Shown in pieces: positions 34,501 to 47,049 of a DNA stretch of 64,000 bases; within the stretch, counting starts at the first letter, position 1; each line of letters begins with the position of its first letter. The notes beneath the pieces were generated by a model. That model was given only the letters and a program-made list of their open reading frames with translations. It ran no database searches and was not told the origin of the DNA. The translations under genes were made by a program, and so were the position numbers. The DNA lies in contig JAIUPT010000035.1 in NCBI GenBank assembly GCA_022315425.1, positions 963,394 to 1,027,393 on the forward strand. Direction: 5' to 3'. This stretch comes from Pseudevernia furfuracea. Lineage: Eukaryota > Ascomycota > Lecanoromycetes > Lecanorales > Parmeliaceae.

Positions 34501-35571
34501 CTATTCGACTAATAGACGAATTAATTACTATTTGAATAAATCGCTGAGTGACGTATTTCAGCGTGAAGGCGAACTTTTCGACTATATTAATTATATCGTG
34601 AATCTAAGTGTAATGTAAAAAGTAATTTTCATATTCTTTATCTAGTTCGATATAAAAAAGAAAGATAAGATAGACGTCGTTTAGACGTAATTTCTTATAA
34701 ATCGTTCGAATTTTATTATAAAGTTCTTTGAACTTCTCAGCGTATTCGAAGACGTTTTTATAATCACTTAACTTTAATAGTGATAGACGTCGAAAACGAT
34801 TATTAAGAGAATTAGAATCTTTGAGCTTGCAGTTCTATCTAATAACGATTCAGAGAAAGTAAACGTTATTAATATTCTTATAATCACTGTAGTAGTTAAC
34901 TTCAAGAGTGCTTAGAATAACGTTATAACACACTAAGTGTTTTTCTTCTTATCTATCACGACGAATTTCGTACGAATCTAGAGTTTCTAACACTGACACT
35001 AAAGTAAAAGATACTTAATTCGACTTAGTCTGAATCTGAGTAGCTGCGTTAATCGTATTTACTCTATTTACATCGATCTGAATAACACGAGACGAGAAAA
35101 TAAGCTAGCTTTTCGTTGTGTACTTTCACAACAGTTCGTTAATAAGATACTCTTTGACAGCGCGCTCTCAGATCTGATATTCTTCGAGAGTTTCGAATTT
35201 AACTATGTGCGTTGACAGGCTGCTCGATTTGACAGTAACTATTTTAAAATTTATAATTAATAATCGTATATTCAAAAAGATCGATGTTATTACAGTCTTT
35301 AAGTTCTGACTCGTTCGTTAAGAATTCTAATGTAAATGAGACGTTACTATCGCTCGACGTGTTCGATACGTAATTCTCTTAACTCACTTTGATTAGATTT
35401 CAAGCTTCAGAGTCAAGATTGCTTAATTCGTCAAGGTCACGATACTAAAGCTCGTAATTGTATCGAAGAAAATCACGTTCAAAGATACGACGATAACGAC
35501 GCTCACACTCTCAATCTTCTTATTATTATTGTTATTTTTATTGTCAGAAATGAGAATAGAAGCAAGGGCGC

Positions 35572-35576
35572 TCGTC
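35572..35576. repeat. Target-site duplication of element A
   Basis: TCGTC immediately left of the 5' LTR; identical pentamer at 41946-41950 immediately right of the 3' LTR. Confidence 0.9.
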
Positions 35577-35701
35577 TGTCAAAATTCGGGTCACGTGACA
35601 TGGTCACGTGATGCGCTAAGGCGCATTCTCATAGTCGCTCTTTACTCTCGTAGCATTCTATAGTTAAAAACAGCTAAGTGTTCTACCATCTATTCTTGAC
35701 A
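35577..35701 (+). repeat. 5' LTR of Copia element A
   Basis: 125 bp, TGTCAAAA...CTTGACA. Contains two CACGTG palindromes and the inverted repeat ATGCGC/GCGCAT. Confidence 0.95.
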
Positions 35702-35714
35702 GGTTATGAGCTCG
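35702..35714 (+). promoter_or_regulatory. Primer binding site of element A (anticodon-loop type)
   Basis: GGTTATGAGCTCG abuts the LTR. In E and C the same site reads GGTTATGAGCCCG, complementary to CGGGCTCATAACC, the anticodon arm of initiator tRNA-Met (loop CUCAUAA). Here one C is T. Confidence 0.8.
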
Positions 35715-38700
35715 AACTTGCTCGGCGACTGTTTCACTTATACTCTATGTCTATCAGAGCCACAGTGATCTCTAAGCATTACGAGTTCATCGCAATGAAC
35801 GCCGCGACAGCTATGAGACTCTGTTTTTTAATTCTCTTGAGGTGAGCATTGCCCTCTATAAAATGATCGTCTTTGGAATTCGAGGGGCTGGGAGTCCTAT
35901 CGCAAATCGACTCTCGACATATCGAATCTAATCGAACGTCGAACGTCGAACTCGTCATACGACCGTGCGATCGAATTTCATTAAGGTCTCTGAAACATTG
36001 TCAGCTTCTCTGCGTGAGACACGCTAAACACGCTCAACGAGAACATTTCTCTCGCGATGTATATCGCTTCAACGTTGATAAAGCGTTTACGTGAATCGAA
36101 TCAATTGTAACGATTCAAGAGGCTGAACTTTAACATCAAATCGTCTGATCACACTTTAGAGTTGATTAGTCATCGACAAATCTTCACTCAGAGCGCGTAT
36201 ACGTCTGTTGAGAATCAAAACAACAAGGATTTCTTGTTGAGATAGATCTTTCGACCTCACAAGTTCTCTGAAGAAGAGGGCTGGAACTCAGTCATCGAAT
36301 TCTTTTTATCGTTATTCGACTTTATTCTATCGTCGAATATGACTTCATCTCACGACGATAGTCATCGAAGCGACTATTCTAAATTCGAGTTTCTATCGAA
36401 GACTTAATATAAGAAGAACGTTATTTCCCTTCGAAGATCTACACGTCTTTAGTAATTGTCTTCGATATAGTCTCAGCGAAAATTAGATTAATTCAAATCT
36501 TTCTTGTCTCTAAGTATCTTTTATCTTAATAATATCGCTCGTATCTATCGAAGATTCAAGTATAAGCACTTTTTATTCCTCGTGTAAGAACTCGAAGATT
36601 AATAACAAAAGTTGTTAGATATCGATAAGACTCTCGAGAACTCTAACGGAGATTAGAGCATCTATTTCACTCTTATTACTTTCGCGAACGTTAGTAATGT
36701 CGACTTTTAATTCGAAGTCAGCGAAGACACTCTTAGTGTCTTAAGTGACACTGAGTTATTCGATCTTCGTGTCAAAAGTTCTCTGAATCTCACTTCTTCG
36801 ACTTCGACTTCTTCGACTTTAAGATCTTCGTTCTTTATCGTCTTAGTTATCTCTCAAGCTAAGTCTTTCGTTTAAACATTATCGTCGTTATTATTCATAT
36901 CGTACGTGTCGCTCTTAGAAATCTTCTTAGTAATTCTTAACATCTATAATCGACGAAGAATCAAGCGCATAAGACGTCATAAGAAACATGTTAGCTTTAA
37001 TAATTTCAGCGACTAACTCTCTCGAAGAGAGAAGCGCTTTCTCTCTAAACTTTATTATTATTTTAAAGTTCAATCTAAAATATCGTCGATGAAAGTAGAA
37101 TATCAATAATTGATTAATGCTTAATAATCTTATTCTCTTTAATACGATCATTAGTTATAAAATCTATATCGCTATCTTTTATCGTCTCGAGAATAACGAT
37201 CGCGAACTCGTCGAAGTCGAATTCGACGATAAAGACTCTTAGATTATACTCGATGCTCTAATCAAGAACTATTAATCTAAGAGCACGAGTCTCTATAGAG
37301 AACTAATACGTCGAATATTCGATCTCACTCTTGAAGAAGAAGAAGTTCGTTAATATAAAAAGAACTTTCGTAAGATTATCTTCGACATTATCAGCCTTCA
37401 TAAATTCCTCGTTATTTCGAAGTCTCTGCGAATTTTAATTTTCCTTATGAGACTTAACGACTCTTACGACATATTCGAGTCAAGTTATATTCAAAATCAT
37501 GATCTCTTTAAGAACAAGTTCGTCAAGTTTTAAGAGATTATCGTGATCGTCGTGAACGAAGAAGTTAGAATCTTCTTCAAAGAAGAAGAACTAATTATAT
37601 ATATCGCTCGTAACGATAAGAGCAAAGATAAACAAGCTACTTTTAATAACCTCGACGACTTTAATATCAATCGTAAGATCTATTCTTCGTGTAAGATAGC
37701 TAATCGCAAATTCAGACATTTTTTTATCAAATGCTGAATCAAGTTCTCTTATTTCAAGTCTGAGAAATTTATAACGAAAGAGGAAAAGAAGAAGAAGATA
37801 AAGATCTTTAACTTCGAGAATAAATTCTTAAGTAACAAGCGTAAGCGCATCGAAGAGACGTCTTTTAATGTCTCTGCTTCAGAGAAGAACGATTATCTTA
37901 ATGTTAATTATATCTTTTTAAAGAAACTAAACTTTATTATATACTATTCGAATATTAACTCGAACGACTTCAATATTCTCGATGCGACTAATGATCAAGT
38001 TATTAATCTGATCGTCACGAAAGCTCTCGAATATAGTTTCATAACTGCGAATTTCGTGAATCTCCTCACTCGAGTCGTCGTAGATTTAGACTACTCTCGC
38101 TATTCTTTCGCGAATCGTTCGATGTTTATTATCTACGAAAAGATCTATTCTCGATCGATTAAGGGCATCGAGAGAAGCGAAGTGCAGTCTTAAGACTATA
38201 ACATTATTAGTCTCGACTGTGTGATTAAGGGAGAGTGTGTGATAGTTACTCTGCGAAATGTCTTATATATGCTCGATATGAGCGTTAATCTTCTCTCGAT
38301 CGATAAACTTTTAAACTTCGATATCGCTATCTTCTTTTATAAGATAGAGTATATTCTTATCAAGAACGATTTAAAGCTTATCGATACTCGTAATCGTGAT
38401 CTCTTCTTTTTGAATCTCTGATAGAGTCGAAACAGTGCTCTAATCGTCTATAGTGTGTTCTCGAATCTTATTTATTAACTCTGACATGCTCGCATAAGTT
38501 ATTTGAGTCAAAACAATCTAAATAAGCTTTTAAATATGATCGTTAAGATAAACTTCATTAAGAACATTGCGAAGGAGTATATCTGCGAATATTATATCAT
38601 GAGACGTCAAAAGACTGTCTCTTATGATAGTCTCACAGAGTCAGAAACGTAGTCTAACGAATTTGTTTATAGTAATCTCGTAGAGTCTCTGTCTCTTATT

Positions 38701-40383
38701 AAATTCAATAACTACAGATACTTTATAATATTCAAGAATAATTTTATCTTCTATTCTAAAGTGTACTATATTCGTCATAAGAGTGAAACGTTTATCATAT
38801 TCTTACGTTTTAAAGTCTTTCTAAAGTTACGAGACTATAAGATCTATCGTATTCGTCTCGACAATAAGAGAGAGTATATGTTTAAGATCTTCTTGAATTA
38901 TCTTCTTTAGTGCGAAATCAGATAGAAGCTCACTGTATCTAAGAACTTCGAAATGAACGAGACGATCGAACGTTTTGAGTAGATCTTGCTATATAAGATA
39001 CATTTTATATTATTAAGTTCTCAGCTCAATAAGTCTTTCTGATCTAAAATCGTGACCATCATCAATTATTTAATGTTACGATCTCTTAACGTTCGAATCA
39101 TTATAACGTCATTTGAGACTTTTCATTATCGAAAGCTCATTTTATTTCATCTGCGAACGATTAATTTCATCGTCTATACGTTAAAGCGTATTTAAAAGAA
39201 ACTCGTAAATAAAAGCGAAAAGTGTGTTCTTCTAAAATATGAAGAGAAGTTCATTTTTCGTCTATATAATCTCATCAAGAAGAAGATTATTCGAGTTAAT
39301 AATGTTCACTTCGTTGAGAAGCGTTTCTTAATTGTGAATTTCGAAGAAAAGACGAACGCTTATAAGTTCTCGATCAAGCGATAACGTCTTTATATATTAA
39401 TATTCGCTATAGAGAAGACACTTGATGAATAGCGTATTATTAATATTTCGAAAGACATTATTCTTATTATAAAGTTCTCAACGACTATATCTGCATCTAC
39501 AATAAACAGATCAAGATCAAATTTCTTATAATCAGCTAAAAAGCAGACGTCTACATCAAAGCTCTCGTCTCTCGCACGAGTCGTATCATCGATCGCGTTC
39601 GCGCGGGTCTCTCGATTAATTGCTGCATTATCAACTATCGAAAGAATAACTCGTTCTTTCACTGTCGTCGAAATAATTCGCGAAGATCTCGAGTTAAGTG
39701 CGATTCAAAGAATACTTCTTGATTATCTCGACACTACGATTTCGAATCTGCGAGATCTATCATCTAACCCTCTCTCGAGAACATTCGCGACCTTTGCGTT
39801 ACTAACGAATCATATCAATAAGTCGAATATTTTCGAGTCGACGACCTATTAATAGATCATTTTCAATCAACTCTCTCGCATACACTGAGAGCTCGTCATA
39901 TAAGACGAATACAAATCTCTCATGAACAACAATACTTGATATCTAATTCAGACGTCTTCAGATACTCATATTCTGAGAGATCGCTGAGTTTATATCGTAA
40001 AGCGAGACCTCGCTGAGGAAGTCACTCGCTATAAGACTCGTTGAGTGATTCGAGATTTCGAATAACAGAAGAATCGTGACTATTATAACACGTTCGTCTC
40101 AGTGATCAAGCTTATGAGTTATAAGACGATCTTTGCTCTAATAGCGATTCTAAACTAAGACGTGAAACAAATAAACGTTAAAATCGTCTTTCTCTACGAT
40201 AACGTTCAAGAGACGATTTATATACGATAGCTCGATGATTTCAATAAGAACGATATCAAAGTTTACAAGCTGAATAAGACTCTTTATGAACTCAAGCAAT
40301 TTCTTAGAATTTGATATTAACACTTCTCGAAGTACATAAAGAAACTCGAACTAATATTTATCGAATCGAACGAGAGTGTCTTT

Positions 40384-40623
40384 ATGAACGTCAAGAAGAA
40401 CATTATTATAGCTCTCTATATGAACGATATATTAATTATCGATCTTAGCAAAATCGGCATTCAGCGCATTAAAAAGGCCCTTAATAACAAGTTTCACATG
40501 TTCGACTTGGGACCTTACGTCTATTATTTAGACATGATCGTCAAAAGGGATCGTATCGTCGATATTCTTCGTCTGAGACAAGTAGTCTATGTTACTCGTT
40601 TCTTAAAGTATTTTAATTATTAA
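40384..40623 (+). pseudogene. Reverse-transcriptase core fragment of Copia A
   Basis: 79 open codons with IIIALYMNDILII and YLDMIVKRDR, palm motif C and the downstream region of Copia RT. The first catalytic Asp is Asn (AAC, 40423-40425). Confidence 0.85.
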
Positions 40624-41820
40624 AGTCTCAATTCAGTCTCTACGTCTCTAAAAATCAGTCGTAAGCTACAATCTACGAAAGAGAGCTATGTTGCCTCGAG
40701 AAAGCTGTGCGAGAACTATTAATCTATCGTGAGATCTCTCATATATGTCATATTAAAAACTCGTTCTGATATCGTCTATGCTATCTCTCTTGTCAGTCGC
40801 TATTTAGTTAATTCGACTCAGACACACTGAAATGCAGTGATTCGAATCTTTCGATATCTTAGAGACACGATACACTACGAACTCGTATACAAAGAATCTC
40901 TTCAAGCCCTCATCGAATACATCGATTTCGATTGAGCTGACGACTCGACCCGAAGATCTATCTTCGACTACCTATTTAACGTCGATAGCGACGTCATTAG
41001 CTAATCATCAAAGCGTCAAGTCATCGTCGCGTTATTCACTTACGAAGTCGAGTATATCGATCAAACGTTGATTATTAAAGAAGTTATTTGATTAAAAACT
41101 CTTCTTAATCAACTTCTGCGACCTCGAGACTCTAATTCGAAGATTATTATAATCTTCGACGACAATCAGAGCGCAATTGCCCTCGTCAAGAACGCTTAGT
41201 TTCATGCTCGTATCAAGCACATTAATATCGCTCATTATTTCGTGCGTGAAAAAGTTAATAACGACATCGTGAACATGCAATTCGTACTCACGAATAAACA
41301 AATAATCGACGGTCTTATCAAAGCCCTCTGTCTCGACAAATTCGTTATCTTTCGCGATGCCCTTGAGGTGAAATTAGCTTCAGAACATTCTCTCAGCGTC
41401 AAAGACTAACCCTTAGCGCTCTTGCTTCTAATCTGAAGTCGTTAATTTCAGAGAAGTGACGCTATTCACCTTGTCTGTGAACGTTAGATCTTTAGTATTC
41501 TTTCACTGTCTCATGTATTCATCGACCTCGTTTTGATAGAAATTTGATGTGCACTAGGTCTATTTCAAAGAAAACTTTCAAAAAATCGCCTTTTTTCGAA
41601 AAATGGAAGTTTTGTATAAAGAACCAGAACGAATTTTTACATGTCTTCGAATTTGATATAGTCGTTTTTAGAACTTGGTTCGAATTTGACATAGTCGTTT
41701 TCAGAACTTGGTTTCTTCACTTTTGTGAACCGGACTTCGCGCTAACCCGATTGGGGTTTTTTGCGTCGCGAAGTGCGAAAATCGTGTTTTCGCATTTTTG
41801 AGTATGCGAGCGAAGGGGAG

Positions 41821-41945
41821 TGTCAAAATTCGGGTCACGTGACATGGTCACGTGATGCGCTAAGGCGCATCCTCATAGTCGCTCTTTACTCTCGTAGCAT
41901 TCTATAGTTAAAAACAACTAAGTGTTCTACCACCTATTCTTGACA
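41821..41945 (+). repeat. 3' LTR of Copia element A
   Basis: 125 bp, preceded by purine tract AAGGGGAG; followed by TCGTC. Confidence 0.95.
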
Positions 41946-42179
41946 TCGTCCCCCTCGTAAGAATCTTCGACGTATACTTATTTCACTGCGCGAGATGTCG
42001 AAGACGATTTACACTCAGAATCTTTTGCGCTTATATCTCTTTTGAAAGAGACGACATCTATCGAGGAGTTAACTTCATTGCGTTCACGAATCGAAAGAAT
42101 ATGAAACGTGAGTCGCGAATCAAGCGAAAGAATGTATTACATAGTTGACAAGCGGAAGAATACACTACACAGTTGATTG

Positions 42180-42510
42180 ACAGCTTAGTAGCGTCTTAAT
42201 AAAGTTTTAGATGAACAGCTTAGTAGCGTCTGAGCAGAGTTTTTAGATGAACAGCTTAATAGCGTCTGAGCAGATTGACAGCTTAGTAGCGTCTTAATGA
42301 AGTTTTTAGATGAACAGCTTAGTAGCGTCTGAGCAGAGTTTTAGATGAATAGCTTAGTAGCGTCTGAGTAGAGTTTTAGATGAACAGCTTAGTAGCGTCT
42401 TAATGAAGTTTTTAGATGAACAGCTTAGTAGCGTCTGAGCAGAGTTTTAGATGAACAGCTTAATAGCGTCTGAGCAGAGTTTTAGATGAACAGCTTAGTA
42501 GCGTCTTGAT
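42180..42510. repeat. Tandem repeat in the 5' leader of element E
   Basis: About ten copies of a roughly 35-bp unit whose core is ACAGCTTAGTAGCGTCT, separated by variable tails such as GAGCAGAGTTTTAGATGA or TAATGAAGTTTTTAGATGA. One unit is shortened (around 42270). It lies between the PBS and gag in element E. Confidence 0.9.
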
Positions 42511-42926
42511 GATGTAATATTCAATGATTTGAAGATTTCAATTCTTACGCTATTTGAGCAACAAGACGACAAGCACTTATTGTAGAGTCAAAGCAATCTG
42601 CTTGATATGATTTATAGACGAAATGACTTCTTTCATTGATTGATCTAGCGAGCGATTCGATTCAGATCTAGCTTCGTCGACTGTAAGATGATCTTAGCGA
42701 TAGTTCTAACGATTGCTGGATTTCGGGATCAAATCCATTTTTACGTCTTTCTTTCGATTGAAGTCTTAGCCTTCTAAAGATAGGGTTTGTTCTGTAGACA
42801 TAGTATTTAAAGTGAGATGTTGATGTTTTGTTTGCTGAGGCTCTTAGCTCAATTGAAACACTCTAAATAAGTCAACAGACGGCTCTGAAGTTAAACGTAG
42901 TACTACTGAAAGAATACTCTGCGATT

Positions 42927-42939
42927 CGGGCTCATAACC
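42927..42939 (-). promoter_or_regulatory. Primer binding site of element E (anticodon-loop type)
   Basis: On the minus strand GGTTATGAGCCCG directly follows the 5' LTR. It is complementary to CGGGCTCATAACC, which matches the GGGCUCAUAACC of initiator tRNA-Met anticodon arms. This is the half-tRNA priming arrangement known from Drosophila copia and yeast Ty5. Confidence 0.8.
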
Positions 42940-43071
42940 TGTTAAAATATAGATATGTGAAACATCTGATTGAGTTATGTAACTAGTACAGTAGATCGCT
43001 ACATACAAAATCCACCAAGTCTGAACGCCGGGTTGGTACCGTGAAAAGTCACCTCGGCTAGAATTTTGACA
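42940..43071 (-). repeat. 5' LTR of Copia element E
   Basis: 132 bp, same length and ends as the copy at 30292-30423; followed on the plus strand by the duplicated CTTAAG. Confidence 0.9.
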
Positions 43072-44005
43072 CTTAAGTACTCGAGATTCGAGATTGTCTT
43101 TAACTTTTTCTTTAAGAAAATCAAGTCGAAAGAATTCATCTTTCGACTTAAAAGATTGACGTTAAAATATTTTAAAAAAGTCTTAATTGACGAGATCGTG
43201 ATATTGTACTTCATGAACAGCTCGAATAATTCTCTGAGATCTCGTAGATGTTCTTATAGACTAGTAGCGTTAATAACAATATCGTTTATATCTGCTTTTG
43301 CTCTGTGTATACGTCTTAAAATCTTATCGATTTGACGTTATATATAAACAATCGAATTTATATATTTTATTATCGAGACGTTAAATGTCTCTTGATCGCG
43401 ATGAGTTATTACTGTCAGCATATATCTATAATTAGAATACACACGTTATTAATAAAAGAATAAGATTACGTCGAGGCAAGAAATGAAGTTACAGCTTAAT
43501 AACATGTTTATAACTTCGTTTTATAGTAACGAGACGTAGACATCACGAAGAATTAAGTTATTTAATTCTCGAATGTTTACGACTAATCGACCTTTTCGCT
43601 CGTTATTTGAAAGCGTTTTTTAAATTACGAAAATAAAATAGACGAAAGAAGTAACGTTCTTGATATACTTTAATCGATCTTGTCTTTGAAGATCGTCAAA
43701 GGTTTTATTAATAATTTCGCGATCTTTGATTTTAGAGAATAGATTCTTACTTTGTTATTGACGCGAAATTATTAATTATTTCTTAAAGAAATTTTTATTC
43801 ACTTATTCTTAGAGATCTTGACGAATTTAGTGTCTACTTAGATTTTCGAAAATTTTCTTATTAGATTTGTGAGTGCTTGAGTAGCTTGAGAATCTTTATA
43901 AATTATTACTTCGTTAAACAGTCTTATTTTTCGAGTAATAGAATTCGAGAAAGCTTTCGACGCTATCTCTGTTATTATTAGAATTTCTAACGATTTCGAT
44001 TTTGA

Positions 44006-44568
44006 CTAATAAGTTGTTTCTATTTTCGATCGAACGATAACGAAATCGAATTCGATGAAAGTTTGAAAGCAGTTCTCGTAATTTATTCTTAAAAAACTTT
44101 CAAGCTTAAGTTTTTTAAGTACTTGAATCGAAAAGTTCGATTCGTTTTTAATAAACACGTCGATTATAGTATAATTTATTAAATAAGCGAAAAGTATAAA
44201 ATTTGCATAGATAGATAATTCGAATAAGAAATCACGATTAGTAAACAATTTAATCTCTCTAATAAATAAAATCATATCACTGTGAGAAAATACTGTTATT
44301 GTCGATTTGATATACACTTTTCTTCTAATAAACTCGTCTCGAAACTTAATCGAAATCTTTATTAAAGTCTTATAATTATCTATATAAGCTTTCTTGTTAA
44401 CGACATTAATAACGATATTCTCTGATTCGAGAATATCGTTCTCTATGAGCATCTTTGCTCGTAAATCGTCGATAAGATATAACTCTCTGCGAATGCTTAT
44501 TAATATCTTATATCTCTTATTATTCACGTCAGAGAAGTATAGATCTTGCGTAATATATTTCGAAGTCT
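44006..44568 (-). pseudogene. Gypsy protease/linker fragment
   Basis: A nearly 190-codon stretch without stops in the Gypsy frame, the longest surviving coding piece of this element. It begins where element B was inserted; the few codons reading into the B LTR (44569-44599) are not part of the original protein. The active-site part of the protease lies at 57641-57630 beyond B. Confidence 0.75.
44564..44568. repeat. Target-site duplication of element B
   Basis: AGTCT left of the 5' LTR; identical AGTCT at 57516-57520 right of the 3' LTR. Confidence 0.9.
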
Positions 44569-44690
44569 TGTCAAAATTCGGGTCACGTGACATGGTCACG
44601 TGATGCGCTAAGGCGCATCCTCATAGTCGCTCTTTACTCTCGTAGCATTCTATAATTAACAACTAAGTGTTTTATCACTTATTCTTGACA
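44569..44690 (+). repeat. 5' LTR of Copia element B
   Basis: 122 bp, with two CACGTG palindromes; AGTCT to the left, PBS to the right. Confidence 0.95.
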
Positions 44691-45159
44691 GGTTATGAGC
44701 TCGAGCTTGTTCGGCGACTGTTTCACTTATACCCTATGTCTACCAGAGTCACAGTGACCTATAAACATCACGAGTTCATCGCAATGAACGCCGCGATAGC
44801 TATGAGACTCTGTTTTTTAATCTTCTTGAGGTGAGTATTGCCCTCTATAAAATGATCGTCTTTGAAATTCGAGGGGCTGGGAGTCCTATCGCAAATCGAC
44901 TCTCGGCATATCGAATCTAATCGAACGTCGAACGTCGAACTCGCCATACGATCGTGCGATCGAATTTCATTAAGATCTCTGAAACATTGTTAGCTTTCCT
45001 GCGTGAGACACGTTAAACACGCTCAACGAGAACATTTCTCTCGCGATATATATCGCTTTAACGTTGATAAAGCGTTTACGTGAATCGAATTAATTATAAC
45101 GACTCAAGAGACTGAACTTCAGCATCAAATCGTCTGATCACACTTCAAAGTTGATTAGT

Positions 45160-45415
45160 TATCGACAAACCTTTACTCAGAGCGCGTATACGTCTATTGA
45201 GGGTCAAAATAATAAGAATTTCTTATTGAAATAGATCTTTCGATCTCACAAGTTCTCTAAAGAAGAGAGCTAGAACTCAGTTATCGACAAATCTTCACTC
45301 AGAGCGCGTATACGCCTATTGAGAATCAAAACAATAAGAATTTCTTATTGAGATAGATCTTTCGACCTTACAAGTTCTTTAAAGAAGAGAACTAAAGCTC
45401 AGTTATCGAATTCTC
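45160..45415 (+). repeat. Tandem duplication inside gag of element B
   Basis: A segment beginning GTTATCGACAAA and containing CTCAGAGCGCGTATACG occurs twice in a row, about 127 bp per unit. Element C has the same duplication (about 54715-54960, minus sense); element A has a single unit (about 36170-36300). Confidence 0.85.
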
Positions 45416-47049
45416 TTTATCGTTATTCGACTTTATTTTATTATCGAATATGACTTCATTTCACGACGATAGTTATCGAAGCGACTATTTTGAATTCGAG
45501 TTTTTATCGAAAACTTAACATAAAAAGAACGTTATTTCTCTTCGAAGATTTACACGTCTTTAATAATTGTCTTCGATACAGTCTCAGCGAAAATTAGATC
45601 AATTTAAATCTTTCTTATTTCTAAGTATCTTTTATCTCAATAACATCGTTCGTATCTATCGAAGATTTAAGCACAAGCACTTTTTATTTCTCGTGTAAGA
45701 ACTCGAAGATTAACAGTAAAAGTTGTTAAATATCGATAAGATTCTCGAGAACTCTAACGGAGATTAGAGCATCTATTTCACTTTCACTACTTTCGCGAAC
45801 GTTAATAGTGTTAACTTTCAATTCGAAGTCAGCGAAGACACTCTTAGTGTTTTAAGTGATACTAAGTTATTCGATCTTCGTGTCAAAAGTTCTCTGAATC
45901 TCACTTCTTCGACTTCGACTTCTTCGACTTTAAGACCTTCGTTCTCTATCGTCTCAGTCACCTCTTAAACTAAGTCTTTCGTTTGAACATTATCGTCGTC
46001 ACTATTTATATCGTACGTGTCGCTCTTAGAAACCTTCTTAATAATCTTTAACATCTATAATCGACGGAGAATCAAGCGCATAAGACGTCATAAGAAACAT
46101 GTTAGCTTTAATAATTTTAGCGACTAACTCTCTCGAAGAGAAAAGCGCTTTCTTTCTAAACTTTATTATTATTTTGAAGTTCAATCTGAGATATCGTCGA
46201 TGAAAGCAGAATATCAACAATTAATTAATGCTTAACAATCTTGTTTTCTTTAATGCGATTATTAATTATAGAATCTACATCGCTATCTTTTATCGTCTCG
46301 AGAATAACGATCGCGAACTCGTCGAAGTCGAATTTGACGATAAAGACTCTTAGATTATGCTCGATACTCTAATTAAGAACTATTAATCTAAGAGCACGAG
46401 TCTCTATAAAAAACTAATACGTCGAATATTCGATCTTATTCTTAAAGAAGAGAGAGTTCGTTAATACGAAAAGAACTTTCGTAAGATTATCTTCGACATT
46501 ATCAGCCTTCATAAATCCCTCGTCATTTCGAAGTCTCTGCGAATTCTAATTTTTCTTATAAGACTTGACGACTCTTACGACATATTCGAGTCAAGTTATA
46601 CTTAAAATCATGATCTCTTTGAGAACAAGTTCGTCAAGTTTTAAGAGATTATCGTGATCGTCGTGAACGAAGAAGTTAGAATCTTCTTCAAAGAAGAAGA
46701 ACTAATTATATATATCGTTTATAACGATAAGAACAAAGACAAACAAGCTACTTTTAATAATTCGAGCGACTTTAACATCAATCGTGAGATCTACTCTTCG
46801 TGTAAGATAGCTAATCACAAATTTAGACATTTCTTTATCAAATGCTAAATCAAGTTCTCTTATCTTAAGTCTGAGAAATTCATAACGAAAGAGAAAAAGA
46901 AGAAGAAGATAAAGATCTTCGACTTCGAAGATAAATTCTTAAGCAATAAGCGTAAGCGTATCGAAGAGACGTCTTTTAATGTCTCTGCTTTAGAGAAGAA
47001 CGATTATCTCAATGTTAATTATATCTTTTTAAAGAAACTAAACTTTATT

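Larger units (their letters stand above)
35577..41945 (+). mobile_element. Copia retrotransposon A (plus strand), complete but RIP-degraded, inserted in E
   Basis: 6369 bp with 125-bp LTRs (35577-35701, 41821-41945) and a 5-bp target duplication. PBS GGTTATGAGCTCG is directly after the 5' LTR (35702-35714) and purine tract AAGGGGAG directly before the 3' LTR (41813-41820). Domain order gag, protease, integrase, RT, RNase H is the Copia order. Landmarks: zinc-knuckle-like CSSC-type segment near 37680-37737; protease region 38041-38430, where the DSG(C) site reads DLDY (38083-38094); RT motif C as YMND (40417-40428); RNase H about 41000-41370. LTRs differ by three transitions. Many in-frame TAA/TAG/TGA. 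Confidence 0.95.
30292..43071 (-). mobile_element. Copia retrotransposon E (minus strand), interrupted by element A
   Basis: Bounded by 132-bp direct LTRs (30292-30423 and 42940-43071) of the form TGTTAAAA...TTTTGACA that differ by three transitions, and by the duplication CTTAAG. Without element A (35577-41945 plus 5 bp) it is about 6.4 kb. Domains run right to left: PBS 42939-42927, tandem-repeat leader, gag (ending in an Arg/Asp-rich stretch about 34330-34150), protease/pre-integrase about 34000-33650, integrase about 33600-32700, RT about 32000-31050 with YVDN instead of YVDD (Asn at 31504-31502), RNase H about 31000-30480, purine tract GTGGGAG (30430-30424). Stops throughout; non-functional. 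Confidence 0.9.
43078..44568 (-). mobile_element. Middle part of the Gypsy retrotransposon: protease end and reverse transcriptase
   Basis: On the minus strand the frame from 44568 reads SKYITQDLYFSDVNNKRYK, then YLIDDLRAKMLIENDILESE and IRRKVYIKSTITVF, typical of the Gypsy protease C-terminal region. The spacer RLFNEVIIYKDSQAT and VWVDTKFV-like phrase leads into RT. RT motifs are heavily disrupted by stops; the end (TISNLEYLK) continues in frame at 30291 once E is removed. The left edge of this protein continues at 57521 once B is removed. Confidence 0.8.

Noticed and set aside
39390..39662. A 90-codon antisense frame conserved in all four A-D copies (also 48501-48773, 51335-51607, 63455-63721)
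   Set aside because: It is the reverse strand of the integrase-RT linker; it is shared because the copies are homologous, and sense-strand decay creates few stops in the opposite frame. No domain is seen.
41092..41301. A 69-codon antisense frame conserved in A-D (also 49696-49905, 56696-56905, 61825-62034)
   Set aside because: It is the complement of the Copia RNase H region; the sense frame gives the recognisable DDNQSAIAL-type and KHINIAHHFVREK-type protein.
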